NCBI RefSeq assembly: GCF_000186865.1
Contig: NW_008705561.1
Coordinates: 3,053,888 to 3,110,934, forward strand
Length of the DNA stretch: 57,047 nt
Direction: 5' to 3'
DNA from: Aureococcus anophagefferens
Taxonomy: Eukaryota; Sar; Pelagophyceae; Pelagomonadales; Pelagomonadaceae
In this document: positions 35,472-43,365 of the stretch, piece by piece
How positions within the stretch are numbered: the stretch's first letter is position 1
Layout: each line of letters begins with the position of its first letter
The notes under the pieces: generated by a model
Seen by the model: only the letters and a program-made list of their open reading frames with translations
The model's database searches: none
Told to the model about the DNA's origin: nothing
Translations under genes and position numbers: made by a program

Positions 35472-36449
35472 ATGGACTTCCTCTTCAGCAAGCCCCAGTT
35501 CAACTGCATCGGCGACCCCTACAAGGACCCGCCCATGGACCCCTACAAGCACGGGACGTCCAAGGGCCGGCGCCAGTTCCTGACGGCGCCCCCGAAGAAG
35601 GGCCAGACGGCGAACGCCATCGGCTACGGCCCCCTGGCCTACAAGCCCATGTACCTGCCGGGCAAGGAGCCCTTTGTCGAGAACCACAAGTTGCAGGCGC
35701 GGAACCGCGTCGCGGGCAAGGGCAAGTTCCTGACGCCCAACGGCTTCACCTACGCGAGCCCCATGAAGAAGAGTGCGTCGCCCGGGGACATGTGCGGCAC
35801 CTTCAACAAGACGCCCGTGGAGCACCTGCCGGACGGCACGGCGATGATCGGCCGCCGGTCCAAGGTCGACGTCGACGTCATCGCGCGGCGCAACATCCAG
35901 ACGTCGCCGGGGAAGCGCGGCGGCTTCGGCGTCGCGGGCACGCTCATCGGGGGCAACCCGGAGTACGTCCACAGCTCCTACACGGCCTACGACGACAAGA
36001 TCCGCGCGGACATGCGCAAGCACCGCGAGATCATGGGCGAGCGGCGGCCCTTCACGTCGACGACGCGCACCATGGACTTCTTCGACTCCCACGACCACTG
36101 CTCCGCGTCCAAGATCTACTCCAACGAGGGCTTCGACTTCCCGCCGCCGAAGGACCGCCCGCTCCGCCCGAAGACGTCCGAGGAGGGCGAGGAGATGCGC
36201 GTCTTCCGCCCGTCGTCGCCGGCCAAGGTCGGCTACAACGGCACGCTCAACGCCTTCCCCGAGGCCCTCGCCGAGCCCTTCGACGACCGCGCGCGGCGCC
36301 GCGCGCAGCTGCCGCAGCGCCGCCAGCCCATCGCCGAGGGCTTCAAGGGCCTCTCCGACGCCATCCGCGAGCGCAAGCCCTTCCGACCAACGAGCGGGCC
36401 CCGCTCGGGCGTCACGCGGCCCATGTGCATCGTCGGCGCGCGGGCCTAG
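35472..36449 (+). CDS. CFAP96 (C4orf47)-like axonemal protein
   Basis: 325 residues from the ATG at 35472 (MDFLFSKPQFNCIGDPYKDP). There is no signal or TM segment. It is rich in short Pro/Gly/aromatic motifs typical of microtubule-inner or axonemal proteins: GDPYKDPPMDPYKHG, RQFLTAPPKKGQTANAIGYG, GFTYASPMKKSASPGDMCGTF, GERRPFTSTTRTMDFFDSH. This order resembles the UPF0602/C4orf47 family (CFAP96) found in ciliated eukaryotes (family knowledge), and I infer a flagellar role from it. The frame extends 186 bp upstream through promoter-like sequence, so the shorter start is chosen. Confidence 0.55.
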   Translation: MDFLFSKPQFNCIGDPYKDPPMDPYKHGTSKGRRQFLTAPPKKGQTANAIGYGPLAYKPMYLPGKEPFVENHKLQARNRVAGKGKFLTPNGFTYASPMKKSASPGDMCGTFNKTPVEHLPDGTAMIGRRSKVDVDVIARRNIQTSPGKRGGFGVAGTLIGGNPEYVHSSYTAYDDKIRADMRKHREIMGERRPFTSTTRTMDFFDSHDHCSASKIYSNEGFDFPPPKDRPLRPKTSEEGEEMRVFRPSSPAKVGYNGTLNAFPEALAEPFDDRARRRAQLPQRRQPIAEGFKGLSDAIRERKPFRPTSGPRSGVTRPMCIVGARA

Positions 36450-36840
36450 CGCGCGCGGGCCTAGCGCGCGCGCGCCGCGCCGCGCCGGGCAGACGGCCCG
36501 GCGCCGCCGCCGGGCCGCGCCGCCGCCGCGCGACCCTACAGACGACGAGGACAGCTTCGGGTCGTGTTTTTTTGGGGGGGGCGGGTGGGATCAATGGAGC
36601 GACTCCATTGCTTCATCTCATGTTCATCATCACGGATTCGTAAATTCTTGAATCGCAGCTTCGAGGCGCGCCGAGCAACCACGGCGTTCAAACACCTTCG
36701 GCGTAAACAGTTTCTACACTGTTCCGTCCTCTGCCAGCGCTGCGTGACCTTCGGCCGTGCCCTCGCCTGCCTGGAGTCCAGCGCGCCGCGTCGACGCCGC
36801 GCGACACCCGCCCGGCGCGGGCGCTCGACGGAGACGCGCC
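36450..36840. other. Intergenic region with a hairpin
   Basis: About 390 bp between two same-strand genes: a GC-rich alternating GCGC tract (36450-36480), a T7/G8 run near 36568, then AT-richer sequence. CAATGGAG/CTCCATTG (36592-36610) forms a perfect 8-bp hairpin with a 3-nt loop. It presumably holds the 3' end of one gene and the promoter of the Nudix gene. Confidence 0.6.
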
Positions 36841-37503
36841 ATGTCGTACCTCCAGCTCCGCGCGGGCCCGAACTCGCGGCTGCCGCTGTCGACGAAGGCC
36901 GAGGACCAGAGCTTGTACGCCCACGTCCGCGCCCGACGGCTCGAGGCCGACGGCATCGGCGCCCTGGACAAGGTCAAGGACTACACGCTCGTCGAATGCT
37001 TCCGGGAGCGGGGCGGCCGCCGCGAGCTGCTCCTGGGGTTCAAGAAGCGGGGGCTCGGCGTGAACAAGTACAACGGCTTCGGCGGCAAGTTCGAGGTCGG
37101 CGAGACGCCGGCCGAGTGCGCCCTGCGGGAGACGCGCGAGGAGTGCGGCCTATCGCCGCGGCGCCTGGAGTGGAAGGCGCAGCTGCTCTTCACGTTCCGC
37201 GACTCGGGCACGGTGATGCGCGTCCACGTCTTCGAGGCGTCGGACTTCGACGAGGCGGCCCTCGTGGAGACGGACGAGATGCGGCCCGAGTGGTTCGACG
37301 TCGACGCGCTCCCTTACGATCGCATGTGGCACGACGACGCGTTCTGGATGCCGCTGCTCCTCGACGGCGTCGCCTTCGAGGCCTGGTTCGACTACGCCGC
37401 CGGCGGCGAGGACGTCAACACCGTCGCCGAGTACGTGCTCAACCGCACGCCCGCGTCGCCGAGGCACGTCGTCGCCGCGCGCAACGCCGCGTCGCCGCCC
37501 TGA
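36841..37503 (+). CDS. Nudix hydrolase, MTH1/NUDT1-like
   Basis: 220 residues from MSYLQLRAGPNSRLP. The Nudix box G82-x5-E88-x7-REx-REECGL (82-104) is complete, with Thr98 in place of the usual aliphatic residue. The flanks LLLGFKKRGLGVNKYNGFGGK and the later RPEWFDVDALPYDRMWHDD match MTH1 (8-oxo-dGTP-cleaving) enzymes, where W-x-N-G-F-G-G-K and W..D..Y are hallmarks (family knowledge). Here the W of 'RWNGFGGK' is Y78. An N-terminal extension of about 45 residues is unusual. It probably sanitises oxidised nucleotides. Confidence 0.85.
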   Translation: MSYLQLRAGPNSRLPLSTKAEDQSLYAHVRARRLEADGIGALDKVKDYTLVECFRERGGRRELLLGFKKRGLGVNKYNGFGGKFEVGETPAECALRETREECGLSPRRLEWKAQLLFTFRDSGTVMRVHVFEASDFDEAALVETDEMRPEWFDVDALPYDRMWHDDAFWMPLLLDGVAFEAWFDYAAGGEDVNTVAEYVLNRTPASPRHVVAARNAASPP

Positions 37504-37537
37504 GAGAGACCCCGTGACCATAAACCGCTGCTCGATG

Positions 37538-38179
37538 TTATCGGGACGCGGCGACGACGTAGCCGTAGTAGGCCCAGGCGGCGTCGCCGTCGTCGACCGC
37601 GGCCCAGGAGACCGCGGCCTCCGGGAACGCGGCGCGGAGGAGCTCGCCCCGGACCTCCGGGGGCTCGTCGGACCAGTGGCAGAGCAACGCGAAGTCGGCG
37701 AGGCGCAGCGCCGCGCAGTAGTTGACCAGCGCGGCCTCGCCCGCGAAGATCGCGGCGTCGAGCGTGCCCTTGTCGAGGACGACGTCGTAGGGCGCGCCCG
37801 GCGGCGGCGCCGCGGCCGCGAAGGCGTCCCACGCGCGGAAGCGCTGCGCCGCGCCGCGCGTGGCGGCCTCGAGCTGAGCGAGCGCCGCGGCGCTCGCGTC
37901 CGCGTTCACGACGGCGGCGCCGGGCACCGCTCGCGCGAACGACTCGCCGAGGCGGCTCACGCCGCAGCCCGCGTGCAGCACGCGCGGCGACGCGACGCCA
38001 TGCGCTTCGCACGCCGCCGCGGCGCCCGCGGCGGCCGTCTCCGCGCCCACGAACCACTCGCGCGCCGCGCGCTTGGCTTCGTAGCTTTGCTGCCAAAATG
38101 CCTTGTCGCCGAAGCGCGCTCCGGCGCCGGCGCCGCCCGAAGCGCGATGCCAGCGGGAAACGGCGGCACGCCAGGGCAT
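37538..38179 (-). CDS. METTL13/EEF1AKMT-type methyltransferase
   Basis: 213 residues. FGDKAFWQQSYEAKRAAREWF is the usual lead-in of this class. It is followed by VLHAGCGVSRLGESFARAVPG (SAM motif I, ~67), VVNADASAAAL (acidic residue for ribose), FRAWDAFA and YDVVLDKGTLDAAIF, whose 'D-KG-LD' wording is diagnostic for the METTL13/EFM lysine or N-terminal methyltransferases (family knowledge). Substrate not determinable from sequence. Soluble. Convergent with the Nudix gene, 34 bp between stops. Confidence 0.8.
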   Translation of the reverse strand: MPWRAAVSRWHRASGGAGAGARFGDKAFWQQSYEAKRAAREWFVGAETAAAGAAAACEAHGVASPRVLHAGCGVSRLGESFARAVPGAAVVNADASAAALAQLEAATRGAAQRFRAWDAFAAAAPPPGAPYDVVLDKGTLDAAIFAGEAALVNYCAALRLADFALLCHWSDEPPEVRGELLRAAFPEAAVSWAAVDDGDAAWAYYGYVVAASR

Positions 38180-38324
38180 TTTTAAGGGCTACGGGACGGC
38201 CATTTCTCTGCGCTACTAGCTGCGCGCGCGCTCGCGGCTCTAAGGTGCAGCCTTGTTGAACTGCAAATTTGCCACAAGCAAGCACATCATATGGACATGG
38301 CGTCGCCGCAGCTGCAGTAGAGCT

Positions 38325-39875
38325 ATGGAGGAGTCGAAATCATCCGCCTCGGCGCCGGAGGAGGAGCCATCGTTATTCACGGCGGCGGAGCCGTCGCCAC
38401 CGGAAGCGCCGCCGGCCGCGCCGTCGCCGCCGCCGCCGCCGCCGCCGGCCGCTCCCCACGACGCCGCGCCGGCGCCCGCGCCGGCGGCGGCGGCGCCCGC
38501 GGACACGCGGCGGCAGGAGCTGCTCGAGGCCCTCGCGGCGAAGCAGATCAGCAAGGTCTGCCGCATCGTCGAGCGGCTCAAGTTCGACGTCGACGCGCCT
38601 CTGAACGACGACGGCGAGACCGCGGTCCACAGGGCAGGACAAGAGAGATTCAACGTCGCTTCAACGTGAGTGTTCCGCGCGCGCGCGTTCCGGAAAAAGC
38701 ATCCACGCATCGAGAGCGCTCCGAGGGATGATCGCTCGTCCCAAAATCAGCCGAAACGAGCGGAAAACGACCGAGATAGGAGCCTTTGAAGTTGGGAATT
38801 TCGCACCCTTTTCCTGCCCAGGCGGTCCACGTCTGCGTGCACCACTGCGGCACGCGGCGCGACCCGGGCTTCGTGCCCGTGCTGCGGTGCCTGCTGCGCC
38901 TCGGCGCGAACCCCGACGCGGCGCGCGCCGGCGGCCAGATGCCCGCGCACCGCTGCGCGGCGTTCGACCTCACGCCCATGCTCGCGCTGCTCGGCGAGTT
39001 CGGCGCGGAGGTCGACCGCGAGGACGACGAGGGCTACGCGCCGGCCCACGTCTGCGCCGCCTGGGGCAAGACGTCGGCCCTCGAGTGGCTGCTCACGCGG
39101 GGCGCGGTCCACGTCGAGCGGCTCCACGGCAACGGCATGACGCTGTCCATGTTCGCGGCCGTCAACGGCCACCTGGAGACCCTCAAGTGCCTGCGCCGCC
39201 TCGGCGCCGACGTGCGACGGCCCTGCTTCGTGGACCACGACCTCATCGCCGGCCAGCGCGTCCAGTGCACGATCATGGCCATGGCCTGCTACGAGGGCCG
39301 CGACCACGTCGTCAAGTGGCTCGTCGACGACTGCGACGTGGGCAAGTGCGAGTCGGAGATCGTCGTCGTGGACCCGGCCTACATCGACGAGGTCACGGCG
39401 CGCGAGCGGGAGGCCGAGCGCAGGGCCAAGGAGGAGCTCACGGCGCGGCGCGGGGCGGGAAAAGAGCGCGAAATTCCAAAGCTCCGATCTCGGCCGTTTT
39501 CCGCTCGTTTCGGCTGATGTTTGGACGAGATCATCTCTCGGAACGGTCTCGAAGCGTGGATGTTTTTTTTCTCGAAGTGCGCGCGCGCGGAACACTCACG
39601 TTGAAGCGACGTTGAATCACCCGTTTCCCGCCCAGGCGCAGCGCGCGCGCGACGCGAAGAAGAAGAACCCCTACGGCCGGCCCTACGGGCCCTACGGCAA
39701 GCCGGCGCGGCGCCCGAGCCCGCCGGCCGAGCCCCCGGCCGCCGTCGACATGTCCGTCGTCCCCGACGCCGCCCACCCGGAGGCCGAGCTCCTCGACGCG
39801 TTCGCGCCCGCGGCGGCGACGGACAACGTCGACATCACCGTCGACGACGCCGCGGACACGCCGCCCCACGACTAA
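38325..39875 (+). CDS. Ankyrin-repeat protein split by two introner elements (three exons)
   Basis: Exons 38325-38621, 38822-39442 and 39636-39875 give 385 residues in a continuous frame with two phase-0 junctions. The N-terminal ~65 residues are Pro/Ala-rich. A helix (RRQELLEALAAKQISKVCRIV) leads into ankyrin repeats: DGETAVHVCVHHCG (across intron 1), GGQMPAHRCAAFDLTP, GYAPAHVCAAWGKTSALEWL, GMTLSMFAAVNGHLETLKCL, IMAMACYEGRDHVVKWL. The tail is Lys/Arg-rich then acidic (KKKNPYGRPYG...). Both introns are complete transposon-like elements, one in each orientation. The ankyrin motif is intact across intron 1 only if the element plus one 8-bp duplicate is removed. Binding partner unknown. Confidence 0.85.
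38630..38821 (+). mobile_element. Introner element, forward orientation
   Basis: The left end CAGGGCAGGACAA pairs with the right end TTTTCCTGCCCAG (reverse complement CTGGGCAGGAAAA). Exact 8-bp duplications GCGGTCCA sit at 38622-38629 and 38822-38829. The splice donor is GC in the left duplicate (38622), and the acceptor AG ends the element (38820-38821), giving a 200-bp intron. The body contains TTCAACGTCGCTTCAACGTG and CGTCCCAAAATCAGCCGAAA, shared with the other copies. No open frame. Confidence 0.92.
39451..39635 (-). mobile_element. Introner element, reverse orientation
   Basis: The same family as 38630-38821 but inverted: it ends with ACGTTGAAGCGACGTTGAA and starts with CTCCGATCTCGGCCGTTTTC. 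The end pair is GGGCGGGAAA/TTTCCCGCCC. Duplications GCGCGGCG (39443-39450) and GCGCAGCG (39636-39643) differ at one position. The donor is GC at 39443 and the acceptor AG is at 39634-39635 (193-bp intron). The same gene therefore holds copies in both orientations, each spliced. Confidence 0.9.
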
Positions 39876-40101
39876 CCGCGGGTCACTTTGGACGGGGCGG
39901 ACTCCGGCGGGGCCGGGGCCGTAGCGGGGCGAGACGTGGGCCCGGATGCGCGCGCGGCGGCGCGCGGACGACGTCGACCGTGACGCCGTGTGTCGACGGC
40001 CTCTCGACGACTCGTACTCGTGAGCTTCGGCGCCGCAGTTCGCGCACGGTTTGGCTCAGCGCATTCGCCGCCTGCACCGCGGCGCGACGCGACGCCGCGC
40101 C

Positions 40102-42648
40102 ATGTTCCAGCTCTTCCTCAAGGCGGGCGAGATCGTGGCGCCGCAGACGAAGCCGCGGACGCTCCTCGAGGACGCCCTGCGGGCCCGCGACGCGCCCCGG
40201 TGCCTCGAGATCATCGCGGACCCGGCCCTCGACGTCGGCGACGCGGCGCGGGACCCCCTGCCCGCCTGCGGCCTCCCCGCGCTGCACTACGCCTGCGCGC
40301 TGAACCTGCCCGCCGTCGTCCGGGCGCTCGCGGACGGCGGCTGCGACGTCGGCGCGCGCCTCGCCGCGGGCTCGGGCGCGTTGGCGGTCGCGGGCGACGC
40401 CGCGCTCCACGTCTGCGCGCGCGCGGACGCCGCGGCCTGCGCCGTCGCCCTCCTCGAGCGCGGCGCGCGCGCCGACGCGCCGGACGCGTCGGGCGCGACG
40501 TGCGCCGACCTCGCGGGGTCGTCGGCGCTCCGCGCGGCCGTCGTCGACGCGCGGGCGCCGACGCAGCCCGCGGCGCGCGAGAACGTCGCCGCCTCCGCCG
40601 CCGCCGCGGCCGACGCGCTCCGGGCCATCCAGGACTCGCGCAAGGCCTGGCCCTCGCCCGCCAAGGCGCCGCCCGCGGGGACGCCCGACGCGCGCGCGGC
40701 GCCGGCCTCGTCGACGCGCAAGGAGAACGCGCCGCCGGCCTCGTCGACGCCCCGCGCGCCGCCGGCCGCGCCGCCGGCCGCGACGACGCCGCCCGCGGCG
40801 CCCCTGGCGACGCTGCCCGCGGCGCTCGCCGCCGCGCTCCCCGCGGAGACGCCGCCGCCGCCGCCGCCGCCGGCCGCGCGGACGCCCCGGAGCGTCGCGT
40901 TCTCGCCCGGAGGCGTGTCGACGCCGCTGCGCCGCACGGCGAAGAAGGTCGGCTCGGCCTGGAGCGAGCGCGAGTACGCGCGGCGCCGGTCCCTGACGAC
41001 GCGCGAGTCGCTGTCGTCCGCGTCGTCGTCCGAGGAGCTGGCGCACGCGGTCCTCGAGGCCTGCGGGGACACGGCGCGGGCCTTCGCGTCGCCGAGCGCG
41101 GAGGCCATGCGCGTGCAGCGCCTCTTCAAGGAGCTCTGCGGCAAGAAGCTCGACGTCGACGCGCTCGTGAAGCGCCTCGGCGGCGACGAGACGCTGCTCC
41201 TGTCGAGGAGCAGCGGGTGCGCGATCTACGACGGCGCGTCCGTGCTCCACGCGCTCGCCTTCGGGGGCCACGCCGACGCGCTGCCCCGGGTCGCGGCGCT
41301 GGGCCTCTCGCCCTGGACCGTGGACACCTACGGGCGCACGGCGCTCCACGTCGCCGCGGAGAAGGGCCACGTCGACTGCTGCGACGCGCTGCGCGCGCTC
41401 ATGGCCGAGGAGACGGAGAATCCGCTCGGGCGCGCCGCGCCCGCGGATCTCTGCGGCCGCACGCCCGTCGCCTGGGCGTCGGACCGCCTCAAGGACCCAG
41501 CGAAGCGCGACGCCGTCGAGACGCTGCTCTTCCGGCCCGGCGACGCGACGGTGCTGCCGGCTCGCGAGCGGACGCCGCTCACGACGCCGCGGGTCGTCAA
41601 CGGCGCGCGGGGCCGCTGCCCCGCGCGCCACGCCGCCGCGGCGACGGCGGGCTGGCGCGTGAAGATGGAGGACGCGCACGTCGTCTGCGCGCCGCTCGCC
41701 GGCGCGACGACGCGGTCCGGAAGCATGCCGAGCCTCTACGCGGTCTTCGACGGCCACGGCGGGTCGCTGTGCGCCAACTACGCGGCGGCGCACGTCGAGC
41801 GGTGCCTCCTGGCGGCGGACAACTTCCCCGCGGGCGACGACTTCTCCGACCCGGCGCGGCTCGGCGACGCGTTGCGGGAAGCGCTGCGGTCGCTCGACGG
41901 CGAGCTCCGCGCGCACCCGCGCCTGGCCAAGACGCGGACGAAGCGCGACGGGTCCGCCTACGCCGAGGACCAGTCCGGCGCGACGGCGCTCCTCGTGCTC
42001 GTCTCCGGCGACCACGCGGTCACGGCGTGGCTCGGCGACAGCAAGGCGGCGCTGGCGACGTCCGCAAACGGCGCGTGGACGGCCGAGTTCCTCACGACGG
42101 ACCACTGCCCGAGCGACGACGCGGAGCGCGCGCGCATCGAGGCCGCGGGCTGCGCCGTGCTCCACGAGGCGGGCGACGCGCCGCGCGTCGCGCGGATGAA
42201 GGACGGCGACGTCGACCGCAACGGCGCGCTGGGGACGTCGCGCGCGCTCGGCGACTTCGTCTTCAAGGCCGGCGCCGGCGGCGTCGACGCCGTGTCGAGC
42301 GACGCCCAGGTCGTCGTCACGGACCTCGCCGCGCTCCGCGCGGGCGCGGACCGCGCCCTCGTCGTCCTCGCGTGCGACGGCCTCTGGGACGTGACGTCCG
42401 CCGCCGACTGCGCGGCGACCCTCGAGGCCCACCTCCGGCCCTCCGACGGTGGCGAGCCCGCGGGCGACGCGGCGCTCAACGCCGCCTGCGACGCCCTCGT
42501 CGCGGCCTGCGTCCAGAAGCGGTCGCGGGACAACGTCACCGCCGTCGTCGTCGAGGTCCGCGCGCCCGACGGCGACGCGGCCAAGGCGCAGACGCCCGTG
42601 CACCCGACGACGCTCACCTTCGACGACACGCCGCCCCGCGCGTCCTAA
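40102..42648 (+). CDS. Ankyrin-repeat PP2C-type protein phosphatase fusion
   Basis: 848 residues from the ATG at 40102. Two ankyrin blocks lie in the N-terminal half: ~45-165 (GLPALHYACALNLPAVVRAL, DAALHVCARADAAACAVALLERG) and ~385-475 (GASVLHALAFGGHADALP, GRTALHVAAEKGHVDCCDAL). A Pro/Ala-rich linker separates them. The C-terminal PP2C/PPM domain (~510-835) has GWRVKMEDAHV, LYAVFDGHGG (metal-binding Asp), GATALLVLVSGDHAVTAWLGDS, GDVDRNGALGTSRALGD, LACDGLWDVTS and RSRDNVTAVVV. All metal-binding Asp motifs are present, so it is probably an active Mn/Mg Ser/Thr phosphatase. The ankyrins likely position substrates. No targeting signal. Confidence 0.9.
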   Translation: MFQLFLKAGEIVAPQTKPRTLLEDALRARDAPRCLEIIADPALDVGDAARDPLPACGLPALHYACALNLPAVVRALADGGCDVGARLAAGSGALAVAGDAALHVCARADAAACAVALLERGARADAPDASGATCADLAGSSALRAAVVDARAPTQPAARENVAASAAAAADALRAIQDSRKAWPSPAKAPPAGTPDARAAPASSTRKENAPPASSTPRAPPAAPPAATTPPAAPLATLPAALAAALPAETPPPPPPPAARTPRSVAFSPGGVSTPLRRTAKKVGSAWSEREYARRRSLTTRESLSSASSSEELAHAVLEACGDTARAFASPSAEAMRVQRLFKELCGKKLDVDALVKRLGGDETLLLSRSSGCAIYDGASVLHALAFGGHADALPRVAALGLSPWTVDTYGRTALHVAAEKGHVDCCDALRALMAEETENPLGRAAPADLCGRTPVAWASDRLKDPAKRDAVETLLFRPGDATVLPARERTPLTTPRVVNGARGRCPARHAAAATAGWRVKMEDAHVVCAPLAGATTRSGSMPSLYAVFDGHGGSLCANYAAAHVERCLLAADNFPAGDDFSDPARLGDALREALRSLDGELRAHPRLAKTRTKRDGSAYAEDQSGATALLVLVSGDHAVTAWLGDSKAALATSANGAWTAEFLTTDHCPSDDAERARIEAAGCAVLHEAGDAPRVARMKDGDVDRNGALGTSRALGDFVFKAGAGGVDAVSSDAQVVVTDLAALRAGADRALVVLACDGLWDVTSAADCAATLEAHLRPSDGGEPAGDAALNAACDALVAACVQKRSRDNVTAVVVEVRAPDGDAAKAQTPVHPTTLTFDDTPPRAS

Positions 42649-42760
42649 GCGCGCTCCCTCGTGTCGGCCCCGGGGGCTGTTCCGCGCCCCGGGACTCCCA
42701 GGGCTGGAGCGGGGGACTCTCGAGCAGGCTCCGAGTCGGCGGAGCTCCGGCCGCGCGGGC

Positions 42761-43192
42761 CTAGCCGAGCGCGACGAAGGGCCGGATCTGGTCGAGCGCG
42801 CCGAGCGCGTGGAGCGCGATCAAATTGGCGTCGCAGTCGATCGCCGCCATGGCGAGCGCCCACGCCGCGGGGGCCGCGGCCACGCCGCCGCCGCGCGCGA
42901 CGTCGACCAGCGGCGCGATGCCGCCGGCGTCCGCGACCGCGACCTTGTGCGCCGGGTCGCTCATGAACGCGAGGAGGCCGAGGGTCCGCGCGGCGTATGC
43001 CTTGACGGCGTCGTCGCCCGCGTGCCGCAGCGTGCGCACGAGGCGTACGGCCATGACGCGGCACAGCCGCGGGTCCAGAAAGGGCTGGGTCGTAGCGCGC
43101 GCGCAATCCGCGGCGCGCGCCGTCTCTTGGGCAGCGAGGACGAGGCGAACCGTGCGGCCGTCGCGGAGCTTGAGCGGCGTGCGTTTCTCCAT
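42761..43192 (-). CDS. Small armadillo/HEAT-like repeat protein
   Basis: 143 residues. After a basic N-terminus (MEKRTPLKLRDGRTVRLVLA) it has about two ARM-like repeats: VMAVRLVRTLRHAGDDAVKAYAARTLGLLAF and KVAVADAGGIAPLVDVARGGG...AAWALAMAAIDCDANLIAL. 'GGI.PLV.....G' is the classical ARM signature (family knowledge). It is too short for a full solenoid, so it may be a fragment of a larger ancestral protein or act as a dimer. It shares a divergent promoter with the sulfotransferase. Confidence 0.65.
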   Translation of the reverse strand: MEKRTPLKLRDGRTVRLVLAAQETARAADCARATTQPFLDPRLCRVMAVRLVRTLRHAGDDAVKAYAARTLGLLAFMSDPAHKVAVADAGGIAPLVDVARGGGVAAAPAAWALAMAAIDCDANLIALHALGALDQIRPFVALG

Positions 43193-43284
43193 GATCGCAG
43201 CGACGCGGGTCTTCAGTAGGCTCCCCAGACGATCGAGACTCGATAACGATGGTCAATGTTACCCATGCCACAAAAAGATCAAAA

Positions 43285-43316
43285 GTTGACTTCGACCCAT
43301 GACGATGGGCTGCCCA
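43285..43316. promoter_or_regulatory. Paired motifs GTTGACTTCGACC and TGGGCTGCCCA
   Basis: GTTGACTTCGACC (43285-43297) and TGGGCTGCCCA (43306-43316), the same pair as at 13017-13041 in mirror order, between the ARM gene (start 43192) and the sulfotransferase (start 43366). TGCCACAA also lies just upstream at 43266-43273. A regulatory role is inferred. Confidence 0.35.
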
Positions 43317-43365
43317 CATAAGCGCAAGCAGCCACAGCCAATGCGCCGGCCCGCGCCGTAGACCC

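Noticed and set aside
39883..42603. Long minus-strand frame opposite the ankyrin-PP2C gene
   Set aside because: Shadow of a GC-rich coding sequence; composition and lack of motifs exclude a protein.
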